DNA from: an uncultured Mailhella sp.
GTDB lineage: Bacteria > Desulfobacterota > Desulfovibrionia > Desulfovibrionales > Desulfovibrionaceae
Direction: 5' to 3'
Length of the DNA stretch: 12,868 bases
NCBI RefSeq assembly: GCF_905187505.1
Contig: NZ_CAJJIC010000060.1
Coordinates: 1 to 12,868, forward strand
Below, piece by piece: positions 1 to 7,433 of the stretch; the stretch's first letter is position 1, and each line of letters opens with the position of its first letter. The position numbers and the translations under genes are program-made. A model generated the notes under the pieces. That model was given only the letters and a program-made list of their open reading frames with translations. It was not told the DNA's origin and searched no databases.

Positions 1-54
1 GTCGGCCACGGCAGGCGGGTGCGGCAGCACACGCCTGCACTGAGGTTGCAGCCC
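1..54. repeat. 54-bp terminal direct repeat, left copy
   Basis: These 54 bases are identical to the last 54 bases of the window. Inside them, positions 11-38 form an imperfect palindrome: GCAGGCG pairs with CGCCTGC and GTGC with GCAC, with one G/A mismatch and a four-base loop GGCA. Exact identity reaching both physical ends is what a circular contig with assembler overlap looks like. A true terminal redundancy or a recombination site would give the same picture. No T-run follows the hairpin on either strand, so it is not a classical terminator. Confidence 0.9.
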
Positions 55-242
55 GTAACGCGCCTTGCCGAGCATTCCGGCCTTTGCGTCACATCCTCCC
101 CTGCCCTGCCGCTGTTTCAAAGTCCGACATCCGGCATCCGCACGTTCCCGCCGCGCGGCGAAGCCGCAAGGCGAAACAGGGGGGCGCGGGGGGAATTATT
201 TCCCCCGCATTGCCTTTTCTGCCTTTCCTGCCTTTCCTGCGT
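55..242. other. Gene-free stretch downstream of the last structural gene
   Basis: I see no convincing gene here. Positions 186-208 form a hairpin (GCGGGGG against CCCCCGC plus two A-T pairs, one bulged G, loop TTAT). It lies just past the stop of the 323-aa gene on the minus strand. It lacks a U-run in that direction, so it is at best a non-canonical terminator. Positions 211-241 contain a short tandem repeat of the type TGCCTTTCC. Confidence 0.5.
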
Positions 243-1214
243 TTAGAACAGTCCGAGGAGTCCGCCGAGAGCTGCGCCGCCGAGGGTCCAGGGATTGGAG
301 AGCAGCGCGGAGCCGGTGACGCCGCCGGCGGCGGCGATGCCTGCGCCGAGTCCGCCGCCGGTGAGGGCTCCGCCGAGGACGTTGCCGAGGGTGGAGCCGG
401 AGCTTTGCTGACCGGTGGTGGTAGTTGTTCCGCCGTAGCTGCCCTGAATGAGGTTATTGTAGTTCTGGAGGGCCTGGAGGGCCTTGTTCTGGTTATAGTT
501 CCAGCGGTCGATATCGGCGTTGATGAGCTGCTGATTGTAGTCGTCGAGCACGCCGCCCGCTTCGGAGAGGGCGGCGGCGTCGGTATAGGCCTGATTGGCG
601 AGCTGCTGACCGGTCTGGGCGGCGGCTATCTGCTGGGCCGTGCCGGTATTGTAGAGCTGACCGGCGGCCTTTGCGGCATCGGCGCGCTTGTCCCAGAGGG
701 AAGAATACATATCGTTTGCAAGATTGTTTGCCGCGTCGGCCGAGGCTGCGGCATGGGCGCCCGAACCGTAGCGTCCGGCGGCGCTGAAGTTGCCGTTGAT
801 GGCCGACTGTGCCTGCTCATTGGCGCGGCTGTAGAGTTCGTCGACATAGGGATTGTCTTCGGACGCCATCTGATTGAGGACATTCAGCCCCTGATTGTTT
901 TCAAGGGCCTGCCCGGAGGTAATGTCGTTTACGGCGTTCGACGCGCCGGTGATGAGCGGGCTGCCGTTCTGGGCCCGGTCGGCCTGCATCTGAAGGGCCT
1001 GCTTTGTCCAGTCGGACTGTTCCGCCACGGTCTCGCCGGGGTAGTAGTCCGGGGACATCTGGCCGCTCTGGTAGAGCTTCCAGGCTTCGGGGAACACGCC
1101 CATGTACTTCCCGCCGAAGCCCGTTTCCCAGCTGTTGAGGTACGGCTGCTGGCCGGCCCACGGGTCGGCCTTCTGCACCGTGGTGGTAGAACCCCCGCCA
1201 CCTTTTCCGCCCAT
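243..1214 (-). CDS. Probable internal virion / DNA-ejection protein
   Basis: A 323-aa protein and the last gene of the structural operon. It starts with a Gly-rich leader (MGGKGGGGSTTT), followed by a segment with QQPYL near residue 22 and YYPGETVAEQS near residue 57. This is the pattern I associate with podovirus internal or ejection proteins. A long Ala/Gln/Asn-rich, probably helical middle follows (about 80-250), then a Gly-rich hydrophobic end finishing in ALGGLLGLF. The start is well supported: TAGGAG lies 7 bases before the ATG and overlaps the stop codon of the upstream gene. Family knowledge suggests packaging inside the capsid and ejection with the DNA; the exact role is inferred. 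The C-terminal Gly motif recurs in the accessory proteins at 7430-10883. Confidence 0.7.
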   Translation of the reverse strand: MGGKGGGGSTTTVQKADPWAGQQPYLNSWETGFGGKYMGVFPEAWKLYQSGQMSPDYYPGETVAEQSDWTKQALQMQADRAQNGSPLITGASNAVNDITSGQALENNQGLNVLNQMASEDNPYVDELYSRANEQAQSAINGNFSAAGRYGSGAHAAASADAANNLANDMYSSLWDKRADAAKAAGQLYNTGTAQQIAAAQTGQQLANQAYTDAAALSEAGGVLDDYNQQLINADIDRWNYNQNKALQALQNYNNLIQGSYGGTTTTTGQQSSGSTLGNVLGGALTGGGLGAGIAAAGGVTGSALLSNPWTLGGAALGGLLGLF

Positions 1215-1224
1215 AATCTTTCTC

Positions 1225-1779
1225 CTAAAGTACGGCCGCCCATGCGGGCAGCGTTTGTCTGGTGTATACGGTCACGAGTCCGGGCACGTTTTCGTTGGTA
1301 TCAAAGTACCAGCACGCGCCGGGCACTTCGCCTATGTCCCTTGCGCCTACCTTATGAATGAACTTCACGGCTTCATGGTTGCACACGGGCGTCACGCCTA
1401 TGACGGTATCGAGCCTGAAAGAGCCGCTTTCGTTTTTTTCCCAGAGCATGGAACCGAGAGAAAACATACCGAAGCCCACCACGGCGGGCAGTCTGGCACG
1501 GGTTCTCTTCGTGCCCATGGGCAGCGTGCAGAAATGCACTCTGGCGCTCTTTCCCTCAAGATTCGTGAGATACACGAAGCCGCACGGCTCGCCGCGAAAC
1601 AGAATGATCCACGGATGCACGTCGTCCTGCCGCATCCAGCGGCAGAAGGCGGGACCGTCCACGGGCGGCATGCAGTAGGTCACGGCCCTGTCGCGTCCGG
1701 CGGCGCGCACCGTGGCCCAGAAGCGCATGAAATCCCTGTCGGAAAGGTCGGTCTTGTAGATTCTGGCAAATTCCCCCAT
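1225..1779 (-). CDS. GNAT-like acyltransferase-fold phage protein
   Basis: 184 aa from the ATG at 1779, preceded by GGAG seven bases upstream. The open frame extends to 1854, but that extension overlaps the upstream gene and has no ribosome site. The second half reads like a GNAT fold: a strand-rich core, then VIGVTPVCNHEAVKFIHKVG, where an N-x-x-A-x-x-F/I-x-x-x-x-G-A pattern resembles the C-terminal motif of acetyltransferases, then a closing strand. GNAT-fold proteins are known in the structural clusters of several podoviruses (for example the DUF2824 type). I see no certain acetyl-CoA P-loop (Q/R-x-x-G-x-G/A), so catalysis is doubtful. It begins two bases after the stop of the gene before it and ends inside the ribosome site of the next, so it is co-translated in the operon. 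Confidence 0.6.
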   Translation of the reverse strand: MGEFARIYKTDLSDRDFMRFWATVRAAGRDRAVTYCMPPVDGPAFCRWMRQDDVHPWIILFRGEPCGFVYLTNLEGKSARVHFCTLPMGTKRTRARLPAVVGFGMFSLGSMLWEKNESGSFRLDTVIGVTPVCNHEAVKFIHKVGARDIGEVPGACWYFDTNENVPGLVTVYTRQTLPAWAAVL

Positions 1780-1781
1780 GC

Positions 1782-2282
1782 CTACGCTCCAAACCTGCCG
1801 AACCCGCCCAGAATGCTGCCGAGCGCGGAAGACAGAACATCGTTTTCCTGCCACGTCGGGCCCGCAGAAGCCGCGCCGGAAATGCCTGCGCCGGTCATGC
1901 CCGCCCCCGCAGACAACGCGCCCGAAGCGCCCGCGCCGGAAATGCCGGAAGCCCCCGACGAGACGGACGGCACGCCGGGGCCGAAGTTTCCGGCCGAAGG
2001 CTGAGCGCCGAGCGCAAGCGCGTTTCCCGCGCCGGGCATGAGGGAGGCATTGAACACGCCCGGAGAAGACGCGCCGGTTCCCTGCTGGGCCGCGCCCGCG
2101 GGGGAAGCGACGCGCTGGAAGAGCCCGAGCAGACCGCCGAGGGCGGAGGCGTCGAAGTTCTGCCGCCCGGCGGGCAGGGATGCGCCGGAAGGCACGGCCG
2201 CGCCCGCGCCCTGCGAGGGATTCACGCGAAGGCCCGGGGCCGACGTGCCCGAAGAGGTCTTTCTCTGATACAGTCCTGTCAT
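1782..2282 (-). CDS. Gly/Ala/Ser-rich structural-operon protein
   Basis: 166 aa starting MTGLYQRKTSSG at the ATG at 2282. AAGGAG lies seven bases upstream, and the ATG overlaps the TGA of the previous gene (ATGA). The longer frame up to 2414 runs inside that gene and is not used. The protein is low in complexity: a Pro/Gly/Ala-rich front, the motif ALGGLLGLF near residue 50, a Gly/Ala/Ser-rich middle with repeated GASG/GAG steps, and a second version of the motif (ALGSILGGF) at the C-terminus. I do not recognise a family. The tandem position with the probable ejection protein and the shared motif suggest an internal virion or scaffold-like component. Confidence 0.65.
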   Translation of the reverse strand: MTGLYQRKTSSGTSAPGLRVNPSQGAGAAVPSGASLPAGRQNFDASALGGLLGLFQRVASPAGAAQQGTGASSPGVFNASLMPGAGNALALGAQPSAGNFGPGVPSVSSGASGISGAGASGALSAGAGMTGAGISGAASAGPTWQENDVLSSALGSILGGFGRFGA

Positions 2283-2629
2283 GCGTTTGCTCCTTGTTTC
2301 TGATTCACGCCGCTTCCGCCGTCGCCGAGAAGCGCCCAGGCAAAGGCGCATTCTCCCGGCGGCGAGGCGAAACGAAAGGTCATGCTGCCCTGCGTCATGG
2401 CCGAAAGCCACCACACGGCAGAGGCCGCGGCGGCATCCAGCGGAATGAGCAGCGCCAGACGCCCCGCCCGGCAGCGTTCATCCCGAATGGTAATCTCCGA
2501 CTCTGCCGCGGCACACGTCGCCATGCCGACATTGGCGGTGTCGCCGCGAAGCGCGGCGTTCACGGCCGAGGCCAGCGCCAGCATCTGCGCGGGCGCGGCC
2601 GTCGGCACCTGCGGCACGAAAGTCGCCAT
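2279..2629 (-). CDS. Small structural-operon protein of unknown function
   Basis: 116 aa from the second of two adjacent ATG codons. GGAGGTGA lies directly upstream, and only the ATG at 2629 has normal spacing (about six bases); the ATG at 2632 would add one Met. The stop overlaps the next start as ATGA. The middle reads EITIRDERCRAGRLALLIPLDAA, then a segment with MTFRFA and FAWALLG. This is a compact beta-rich pattern like the small proteins found beside tail genes in many phages (an R-x-x-x-x-S/L-x-x-x-P-x-D/T-A core), but I cannot name it. Two Met/Ala-rich stretches are probably helices. Confidence 0.7.
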   Translation of the reverse strand: MATFVPQVPTAAPAQMLALASAVNAALRGDTANVGMATCAAAESEITIRDERCRAGRLALLIPLDAAAASAVWWLSAMTQGSMTFRFASPPGECAFAWALLGDGGSGVNQKQGANA

Positions 2630-2632
2630 CAT

Positions 2633-2893
2633 TCACCTCCTGCAACACGAAAAAACGCCGCGCGCCCGCAACGGCCCGGCCCCTGCGGAAGCCGTGCCCG
2701 CCGCCCGGCAAAAACGGCCGCGCGCCCCGCCGCTTTTTTGCCTCTTCTCAAAAAGACGCGCCTTCTTCCGGCAACGCCAACATCTCCGCCCCCTGCCGCG
2801 CCTTTTTTCCGTCCGCAGGCATTCCGGCGCGCCTTCGCCGCGTCCCCGCTTCCCCGTGCCCACGGCAACATGGGCCGGGCCTTCTGCGGTGCA
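2633..2893. other. Gene-free GC-rich gap inside the operon
   Basis: 260 bases separate the nozzle gene from the next gene, the only sizeable gap in the structural operon. The open frames here lack ribosome sites and have Arg/Gly/Ala-rich shadow composition. Several runs of five or six T follow GC-rich segments in minus-strand sense (around 2650 and 2705-2710). I cannot draw a stable textbook terminator. The gap could hold an internal terminator or promoter. Confidence 0.4.
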
Positions 2894-4348
2894 TCACAGT
2901 CCCCCTTCCTTTTCCACCAGCGCTTCCACGCCCACGGCATGGGTCCACGAGACTCCGGCGGGAATTTTCACCCGCGCGGCCAGGTAGACCGTGGAAACGT
3001 GCTGAAAGCACACCCCGTCGCGCTGCTGCGCCGTAAAGGTTCCGAAACGCCGCTCGTCCATCTGCCGGCTGCGGAAAAGCGGCATGGCCTCGGCGGGCGC
3101 CGCGTCCACCAGCGGACGCAGCCCGTGCACCATCATTCTTTCGCCGCCCGTTTCCGCCGTGTCTATGACCGCCTCAAGCGCGTCGCCGTTGAATCCGGCA
3201 AGCCGGTGCTCCTTCGTGAAGCAGGAAAGCCCCTTGCGGCCGTTTCTGAGCGCGGCCGCGTCCAGCGAGGCGAAGGGCAGATGATCGAGATCGCCGAAGG
3301 CATCCAGCTCTTCCAGCGTGAGACCGCGCGTGTAGTCGGCAAACAGCGTTTCCACGGCCAGCTCGCCCCACGACCAGCGATCCACGGCGTAGTTGTACAC
3401 AAGCACCCTGTCGAGCACGCCCGGAGGCGCGTTTTCCGACGGAAAGGCCCACAGCGCCAGACGATTCTGGGCGTCGTGCACGCCCGTCACCTCTTCCAGC
3501 CTGTCCGAGGCGCAGGCCTCAAAGAACCACTCGTCCACGCGCTCCACGCCTATGCCCTTCACCGAGGAACCGTCGGTCATGCGCCAGCCGTCCTCCGAAA
3601 GGTAGACGCACGCGCCGCCGCACACCACGGGCGAGTGCGGCGCAATGCAGCCGCGTTCCCTGTCCAGATCGTCGAACTGAAAGATGTAGGGCATGCCCAC
3701 ATAGGTGGCGCGCCGAATGCCGCGCTCCAGAAAAATGAGCCCGTCCGCACCGCCCACGCCGCCCACGACGGCCTGCACCCGTCCGCCCGTGGGAAAGACC
3801 TGCATGTCCGCCTGCACGTACTGCGCCTCGTTGCTGCCCGGCTCCGGCCACTCGTCGGGCCGGTCGAGACCCGACCAGCGCACGGCCTCGGGGCGATCCG
3901 TCAGACGGCCCACCACCAGAAAGTCGCGCAGCACCCCGAGCACCTCGCCCGAAGGCGCGCCCTCCACGGGCAGAAACTCCCCGGCGCTGCCCGCAGTCAC
4001 GGCGCTTTTCATGAGCGTCGTGCCGCAGAGCGCGTACACGGCCGGGCCGTATTCGGCAAACTCGCGCACGTCGGAAAGCGACTGTCCGTCATGCTTCTTT
4101 GTCCACTCCCCGCCCTCAAGCGCGAACATTCCGCTCTTCGTGGCGGCAAAGGTGAGCAGATTGCCGCCCGTATCCTTCAGGGAAAAGGCGGCAAGCACTC
4201 GCTCCGAAAGCGCAGGATACAAAAGCGGCGACAGCCCGGAAAACGGCCTGTACCCGCGCCGGGCCGGAATCACGTTTTTCGCTTCCGGAGCCTGCGCGCC
4301 GTCAAGAAGCGCGGCGTCCGGCTCCCACGGCCCGAAATCAAGCCTCAT
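2894..4348 (-). CDS. Tail nozzle / P22 gp10-like stabilisation protein
   Basis: 484 aa from the ATG at 4348 (MRLDFGPWEPD), which overlaps the preceding TGA as ATGA. An alternative ATG at 4363 adds five residues; neither has a strong ribosome site, so coupling is likely. The sequence suits a beta-propeller: an opening A-x-NV-x-P-x-x-GYRPF segment near residue 22, a blade with FAATKSGMFALEGGEW, then LRDFLVVG...VRWSGLDRPDEWPE, GLIFLERGIRRATYVG and VYLSEDGWRMTDG. These D-x-W / G-W-R-M steps resemble P22 gp10-type and podovirus nozzle proteins that close the tail tube. Length (family about 470-500 aa) and position after adaptor and fibre genes agree. Family assignment comes from pattern recognition; no search was possible. 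Confidence 0.75.
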   Translation of the reverse strand: MRLDFGPWEPDAALLDGAQAPEAKNVIPARRGYRPFSGLSPLLYPALSERVLAAFSLKDTGGNLLTFAATKSGMFALEGGEWTKKHDGQSLSDVREFAEYGPAVYALCGTTLMKSAVTAGSAGEFLPVEGAPSGEVLGVLRDFLVVGRLTDRPEAVRWSGLDRPDEWPEPGSNEAQYVQADMQVFPTGGRVQAVVGGVGGADGLIFLERGIRRATYVGMPYIFQFDDLDRERGCIAPHSPVVCGGACVYLSEDGWRMTDGSSVKGIGVERVDEWFFEACASDRLEEVTGVHDAQNRLALWAFPSENAPPGVLDRVLVYNYAVDRWSWGELAVETLFADYTRGLTLEELDAFGDLDHLPFASLDAAALRNGRKGLSCFTKEHRLAGFNGDALEAVIDTAETGGERMMVHGLRPLVDAAPAEAMPLFRSRQMDERRFGTFTAQQRDGVCFQHVSTVYLAARVKIPAGVSWTHAVGVEALVEKEGGL

Positions 4349-5331
4349 TCTGCCTGCTGCCATTCCACAACCCCCTGCCAGTCGGCGCCGGCAACCGTGC
4401 GCGGTCTCCAGTCCGCACGGCCGGAATGCGCCTGATTCCATGTTCCTTCGGGCACGTCGTCGCGCCGCGCCCACATCCAGCCCTTGTACTCGGGAAACAC
4501 GCTCCCCACGCCCAGCACGCTCCCGCGGCCGGAAAGGTCAATCACCCGCACGAGCAAGGCCGAGCCTCCGCCGAAGGCCCCGCCCGCGCACGCAAGCCCG
4601 ACAAGACGCATGATCGCCATGCCGCCCGCCGAACGCGCCTCCGCGTCTTCCGGCACGACCGGCCTCACGCGAAACAGCGTGAAAAGCGAAGAGCCCGCGG
4701 CCCCGTCCCGCGCCGCAAGGGGCATGACCCGAAAAAACGCCGCGTTTCCGTCCGCCCGGGCGGAAAGCGCCGGGCCGTCCACAAGGCGCACTCTGGCAAG
4801 GGCCGCCCTCTCCCCGGTACGCGCCTCGCCCTCTCCGGCAAGGGCGAGCTCGGCCACCGCAAAAAACGCGGCCGACGCCTCCCCCTGCTCCGCCGAAAGC
4901 CCGAGAGCTCGCACGCGAAGCGCCTTTGCCGCCTGCGAGGACACGGCAGAAAACGCCGCGCTGCCGTCGCGCAGTCGGGCAAACGCGATGCCTGCCGCGC
5001 CTTCCGCCGCTCCCCGAACGACAAGGGGCCGCTTCCTTTCCGCCTTCACGGAGCCCGAGGCCCGGGCGTTTCCCTTCAGCTCGCCGACGCGCACGCGAAG
5101 GAAACCGAGCGTCTGCCGGGACGCCGCCCCGGCAGAAAGCCCGACGCAGCGCTTGCGCAGAACAGAAAACGCCTGTCCGGCCCGCGCCTTTTCCGAAGCC
5201 GAAAGGCCGTACACGCCCACGCGCGTCCAGAATCCGTCGTTGAGAGACGCGGGAAGCGCGTCGAGCGCGCCCCACGCGTCCAGATCGTCGATGCTCTGCG
5301 GCGGCGGAAGTATGTCGAAGAACTCCGCCAC
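4345..5331 (-). CDS. Repeat-rich tail protein
   Basis: 328 aa with a GTG start three bases after the stop of the previous gene and no clear ribosome site, so it is probably translationally coupled. The N-terminal 50 residues (MAEFFDILPPPQSIDDLDAW and following) form a distinct anchor-like domain. From about residue 100 to 275 the protein is built of roughly 20-residue units, each with an aliphatic/Phe-x-R/A-V-x-x-Leu strand followed by a Gly/Ala turn (for example AAFFRVMPLAARDG, MAIMRLVGLACAGG, ALLVRVIDLSGRG). The last 50 residues are Trp-rich (KGWMW, WRPR, DWQGVVEW). The pattern suggests a beta-helical or stacked-strand fibre. I know no named family. It lies between the fibre-like gene and the nozzle gene, which supports a tail role. 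Confidence 0.7.
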   Translation of the reverse strand: MAEFFDILPPPQSIDDLDAWGALDALPASLNDGFWTRVGVYGLSASEKARAGQAFSVLRKRCVGLSAGAASRQTLGFLRVRVGELKGNARASGSVKAERKRPLVVRGAAEGAAGIAFARLRDGSAAFSAVSSQAAKALRVRALGLSAEQGEASAAFFAVAELALAGEGEARTGERAALARVRLVDGPALSARADGNAAFFRVMPLAARDGAAGSSLFTLFRVRPVVPEDAEARSAGGMAIMRLVGLACAGGAFGGGSALLVRVIDLSGRGSVLGVGSVFPEYKGWMWARRDDVPEGTWNQAHSGRADWRPRTVAGADWQGVVEWQQAE

Positions 5332-5334
5332 CGG

Positions 5335-5700
5335 CTAATCCATGCTGAGCGTGAGATTTTTGGCGTTCACGCGGTAAATGTCGCCCGCAAGCAGCTCCTT
5401 GGGCGTGGTGATGCTGCCGTACCACACCAGATTGCCGCTCGTGGCCGCGTCAAAGAGCCCCCAGGCCACGGCCGTGCCCCAGCTCGCCGTGGCCGTGGGA
5501 AACTCTATGGCCGCCGAGTTCGACATGCTGCCCGAAGACGGCGTGCCGAAGGTCACCTGTCTGCGCGCGTACGCGCCGCCCGACACCTCGGTGCCGCCGC
5601 CCGTCTCGCCCGGGGCCACGGTAAAAAGCGCCAGATAATACGGCCCCGCATCCTTGAACAGCGAAAGAAGCGCATCTTCTCCATGATTGGTCAGACTCAT
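5335..5700 (-). CDS. Phage tail-fibre-like / head-tail appendage protein
   Basis: 121 aa starting MSLTNHGEDALL at the ATG at 5700, with AAGGAG about nine bases upstream. The longer frame to 5790 overlaps the adaptor gene and is not used. The body has the pattern ALFTVAPGETGGGTEVSGG, AYARRQVTFG, then SWGTAVAWGLFDAATSGN and WYGSITTPKELLAGD. This matches a small beta-rich family commonly annotated as phage tail fibre protein in podovirus tail clusters. It starts one base after the adaptor stop and ends three bases before the repeat-rich tail gene, so the three form one translation unit. Confidence 0.75.
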   Translation of the reverse strand: MSLTNHGEDALLSLFKDAGPYYLALFTVAPGETGGGTEVSGGAYARRQVTFGTPSSGSMSNSAAIEFPTATASWGTAVAWGLFDAATSGNLVWYGSITTPKELLAGDIYRVNAKNLTLSMD

Positions 5701-5701
5701 G

Positions 5702-6346
5702 TCATATTCTCCTTGCCGGGCGCATGGTGATGTTGGCCGTGAACCGCGCCCGCTGTTCACTCTCCTCCGCCTTCCTTTTGGCGGCGGCATAATACTGCGT
5801 CCACGTTTCGAGCGGCACGCTTCCCCTTGTGAACGGCCCGCTTTCCACCAGCGCGCCGTACAGATACAGATCCGGGGCCGTCAGAAGCACGGCGTTGTCC
5901 GGCTGATTCTCGCCGAGCGGCTCCACTTCCGCGTAGTAGGTGAGGTACAGCGTGCCGTCCGCATCCGGCGCGGGCAGAAGAAACAGGTCGCGCCCGATGA
6001 TGGTGTACTCACGCACGCTTCCCGGAATCCTTCGCTGGCCGTAGGTGTCGGGCGGCGCATAGGCGAGGTTCGCCGTCGAGCCGTCCTGCGCCTCAAAGGT
6101 GAGATCACGCATCTCCAGAAACACGTCCCAGTTGCCCGGCTGCCTGCGCCACGGCAGAGGCACCGCGCTCTGCCCGGCAGAGACGTCGGTTTCCGCTCTT
6201 CGTTCCATCACCCGAAGACGCAGTTCCCGATTCATGCGCCGCTCAGCAAGCGCAATGAACGCGGGTATGCGCTCCGTCAGATCGTCGCGGCCGAGATAGT
6301 CGGCCACGGCTTCACAAAGTCCTTTCCAGCTTGTGAGATCAGCCAT
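5702..6346 (-). CDS. SU10-type phage adaptor (head-tail connector) protein
   Basis: 214 aa from the ATG at 6346 (MADLTSWKGLCEAVADYLGR), with GGGGGA just upstream. The frame is open to 6496, but that extension is Arg-rich and lacks a start signal. The N-terminal half has the family pattern L-x-x-x-V-x-x-x-L-G-R-x-D-L, then IPAFIALAERRMNRELR at 27-43, as in adaptor proteins that sit under the portal and dock the tail. A beta-rich middle (TSV.., GRDLFLLPAPDADGTLYLTYYAEVEPL) and a helical C-terminus with YYAAAKRKAEESEQRARF follow, as expected for the family. The first 50 bases are copied in a degenerate chimera at 7380-7433. Confidence 0.85.
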   Translation of the reverse strand: MADLTSWKGLCEAVADYLGRDDLTERIPAFIALAERRMNRELRLRVMERRAETDVSAGQSAVPLPWRRQPGNWDVFLEMRDLTFEAQDGSTANLAYAPPDTYGQRRIPGSVREYTIIGRDLFLLPAPDADGTLYLTYYAEVEPLGENQPDNAVLLTAPDLYLYGALVESGPFTRGSVPLETWTQYYAAAKRKAEESEQRARFTANITMRPARRI

Positions 6347-6539
6347 CTTTTTCCCCCAGAAAACTGCCAGTCCGTTTATGGCCTTGTCCCCCCGAGGCGT
6401 CGGGGCACGTTTTCCGCCCACGCCCGCGCCGGAGGAAAAGCGCCGTCTCTGCCGCCCCTCTTCCGTCCATGAGCATCGGAACGGCTCCGTCTTCAAAACG
6501 CGCCGTCCTTTTCCAGACTGCCTTCACCGTCAGCGGCAT
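6339..6539 (-). CDS. Possible small protein upstream of the adaptor
   Basis: 66 aa from the ATG at 6539; the stop overlaps the adaptor start codon region. Its first half (KRTARFEDGAVPMLMDGRG, then AAETALFLRRG) has the look of a genuine protein, but the C-terminal half is Arg/Gly/Lys-rich and may be a shadow. Only a weak GAGGT lies about 11 bases upstream. It begins immediately after the LPD3 remnant. I do not recognise it and keep it at low confidence. Confidence 0.25.
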   Translation of the reverse strand: MPLTVKAVWKRTARFEDGAVPMLMDGRGAAETALFLRRGRGRKTCPDASGGQGHKRTGSFLGEKDG

Positions 6540-6541
6540 GA

Positions 6542-6671
6542 GCGCCTGACCTCGTCAGGCGTTTGCCCCAAAATCAATCGTGAGGCCCGGGGTGCGCTGC
6601 CGTCGGCAGTCTTGAACGCTTCTTCGAGCCTCTTTTTATTTTCCACCTCATGCAGATAAAGACCCTGCCTT
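6542..6671 (-). pseudogene. Remnant of an LPD3/ART polyvalent gene
   Basis: This stretch matches 8096-8222, the LPD3-to-ART junction of the complete copy. Read on the minus strand it gives GLYLHEVENKKRLEEAFKT, a linker, ASRLILGQTPDEVRRS and then a stop. The ends are abrupt: upstream it joins the intergenic repeat at 6673, and downstream it loses homology near the 66-aa frame. It is informative because its A-tract reads AAA AAG AGG and the frame stays open, whereas the copy at 8188-8193 has one base fewer and breaks. Confidence 0.75.
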
Positions 6672-6672
6672 C

Positions 6673-6860
6673 AGCGTAGCAGAGCACGGCCGCGCGGCAC
6701 ACGGGACGCCTTTCAAAGGCACGGCGCAAAAAAAACGGACGCACCCCCCTGTTCTGCGCCCGTTCTCAACGCTCCGCCCCTTCGTCCAGCTCTCTCCTCC
6801 CGCCTCTTTGTGCCTCCCGCAGTGCCCGCCCAAAACAGCGGCCTTCCCTTGCGCATTTTT
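6673..6860 (-). repeat. Intergenic repeat block, copy 1
   Basis: This block is homologous to the blocks starting at 9129 and 11226. Shared elements are AGCGTAGCAGAGC, the palindrome GCCTTTCAAAGGC, a run of A, then CTGTTCTGCGCCCGTTCTCAACG. Beyond about 6780 it stays similar to the 11.3-kb copy (CCGCCTCTTTGTGCC) but not to the 9.2-kb copy. In the other two places the block leads into the 106-aa gene; here that gene is missing and the LPD3 remnant follows, which marks a recombination joint at about 6672. Confidence 0.8.
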
Positions 6861-7433
6861 GACGAATCAGGCATGATGAGCCCATCAAAGACCTGTGACG
6901 GTTCTCCGACAGCAGAAATTTCGCCCTGCTGCGTGACGGTCTCTTTTCGAGATGACGTGAATGGTGAGGAAGGGCGTTCACCCGAGAACCTGAGCAGGTC
7001 TTTTTTTGCGTCCTCGCTGCGGGTGCACCTTCCGCGTCGTCCGGCGAGCCCGCAGGCCATAACGCAAGCCCTGCCCCCGAACCCGCGCCCGCAATGACGG
7101 AAGTCGGCTCTTGCCGGAAGCGGGCATTTCAGGCATACTTTCCTTCATTGAAGGCTTCACGTCAGCAGAAAATCCTAGTGGCTGCGCACTGGCAGGAACG
7201 TTGTTCCTGAGACCAGACATGGAGAGCGGAGGTACTCCCGTGAGGCCTTCAACAAATTTTTTATTGTTCCCTGACGGTTCAAACACCGTTTTCAGCACTG
7301 CGTCTCCCCTTTCTCCCGCCATGAAGGGCGAAACAACGTTTTTCCCGTCGTTCAGAATGTCCGGTCCCTGCGCGGCGGCCATGTCCGCCACGGCTTCACA
7401 ACGTCCTTTCCAGCTTGTCGCGTCAGCCGTCAT
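6713..7433 (-). pseudogene. Degenerate chimeric payload gene after the ART gene
   Basis: It starts at the ATG at 7433, overlapping the ART gene stop as ATGA, with GGAGG six bases upstream; the first frame runs to 6978 (151 aa). The first 17 residues (MTADATSWKGRCEAVAD) copy the adaptor N-terminus, and the next 13 (MAAAQGPDILND) copy an internal piece of the 106-aa protein. About 80 unrecognised residues follow (NVVSPFMAGERGDAVLKT...). The coding pattern then moves to the -1 frame near 7090 (VIAGAGSGAGLALWPAG) and again by -1 at the A7 run 7001-7007, where A AAA AAG stands in the right register. The last part (EISAVGEPSQVFDGLIMPDS, then a KMRKGRPLFWAG segment) is a diverged copy of the IPAIDALRKGMLPLFAGG region. 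It is either decayed or read by repeated frameshifts; I favour decay. Confidence 0.6.
6990..7010 (+). terminator. Terminator-like hairpin, plus-strand sense
   Basis: ACCTGAGCAGGT folds as a short stem (ACCT/AGGT, loop GAGC) and is followed by CTTTTTTT in plus-strand sense. The stem is weak. The T-run is the complement of the A7 tract where the payload pseudogene changes frame, so the sequence may be a slippery site rather than a terminator. Confidence 0.3.

Noticed and set aside
186..208. Hairpin after the last structural gene as a classical terminator
   Set aside because: The stem is strong, but no U-run follows in minus-strand sense, so I list it only as a hairpin within the gene-free stretch.
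2180..4435. A 751-aa open frame on the plus strand, and several other long plus-strand frames (84-1361, 4426-5730, 11711-12658)
   Set aside because: They lie opposite well-supported minus-strand genes, have Arg/His/Pro/Ala-rich shadow composition, and show no ribosome sites or recognisable domains. They arise from the high GC at third codon positions of the real genes.
5700..5790. N-terminal extension of the fibre-like protein to 5790, and similar extensions of the adaptor (to 6496), GNAT-like (to 1854) and Gly-rich (to 2414) genes
   Set aside because: The extensions overlap other genes or the leader, are Arg/Pro-rich and lack ribosome sites, while the inner ATG codons have good ones with operon-like overlaps.
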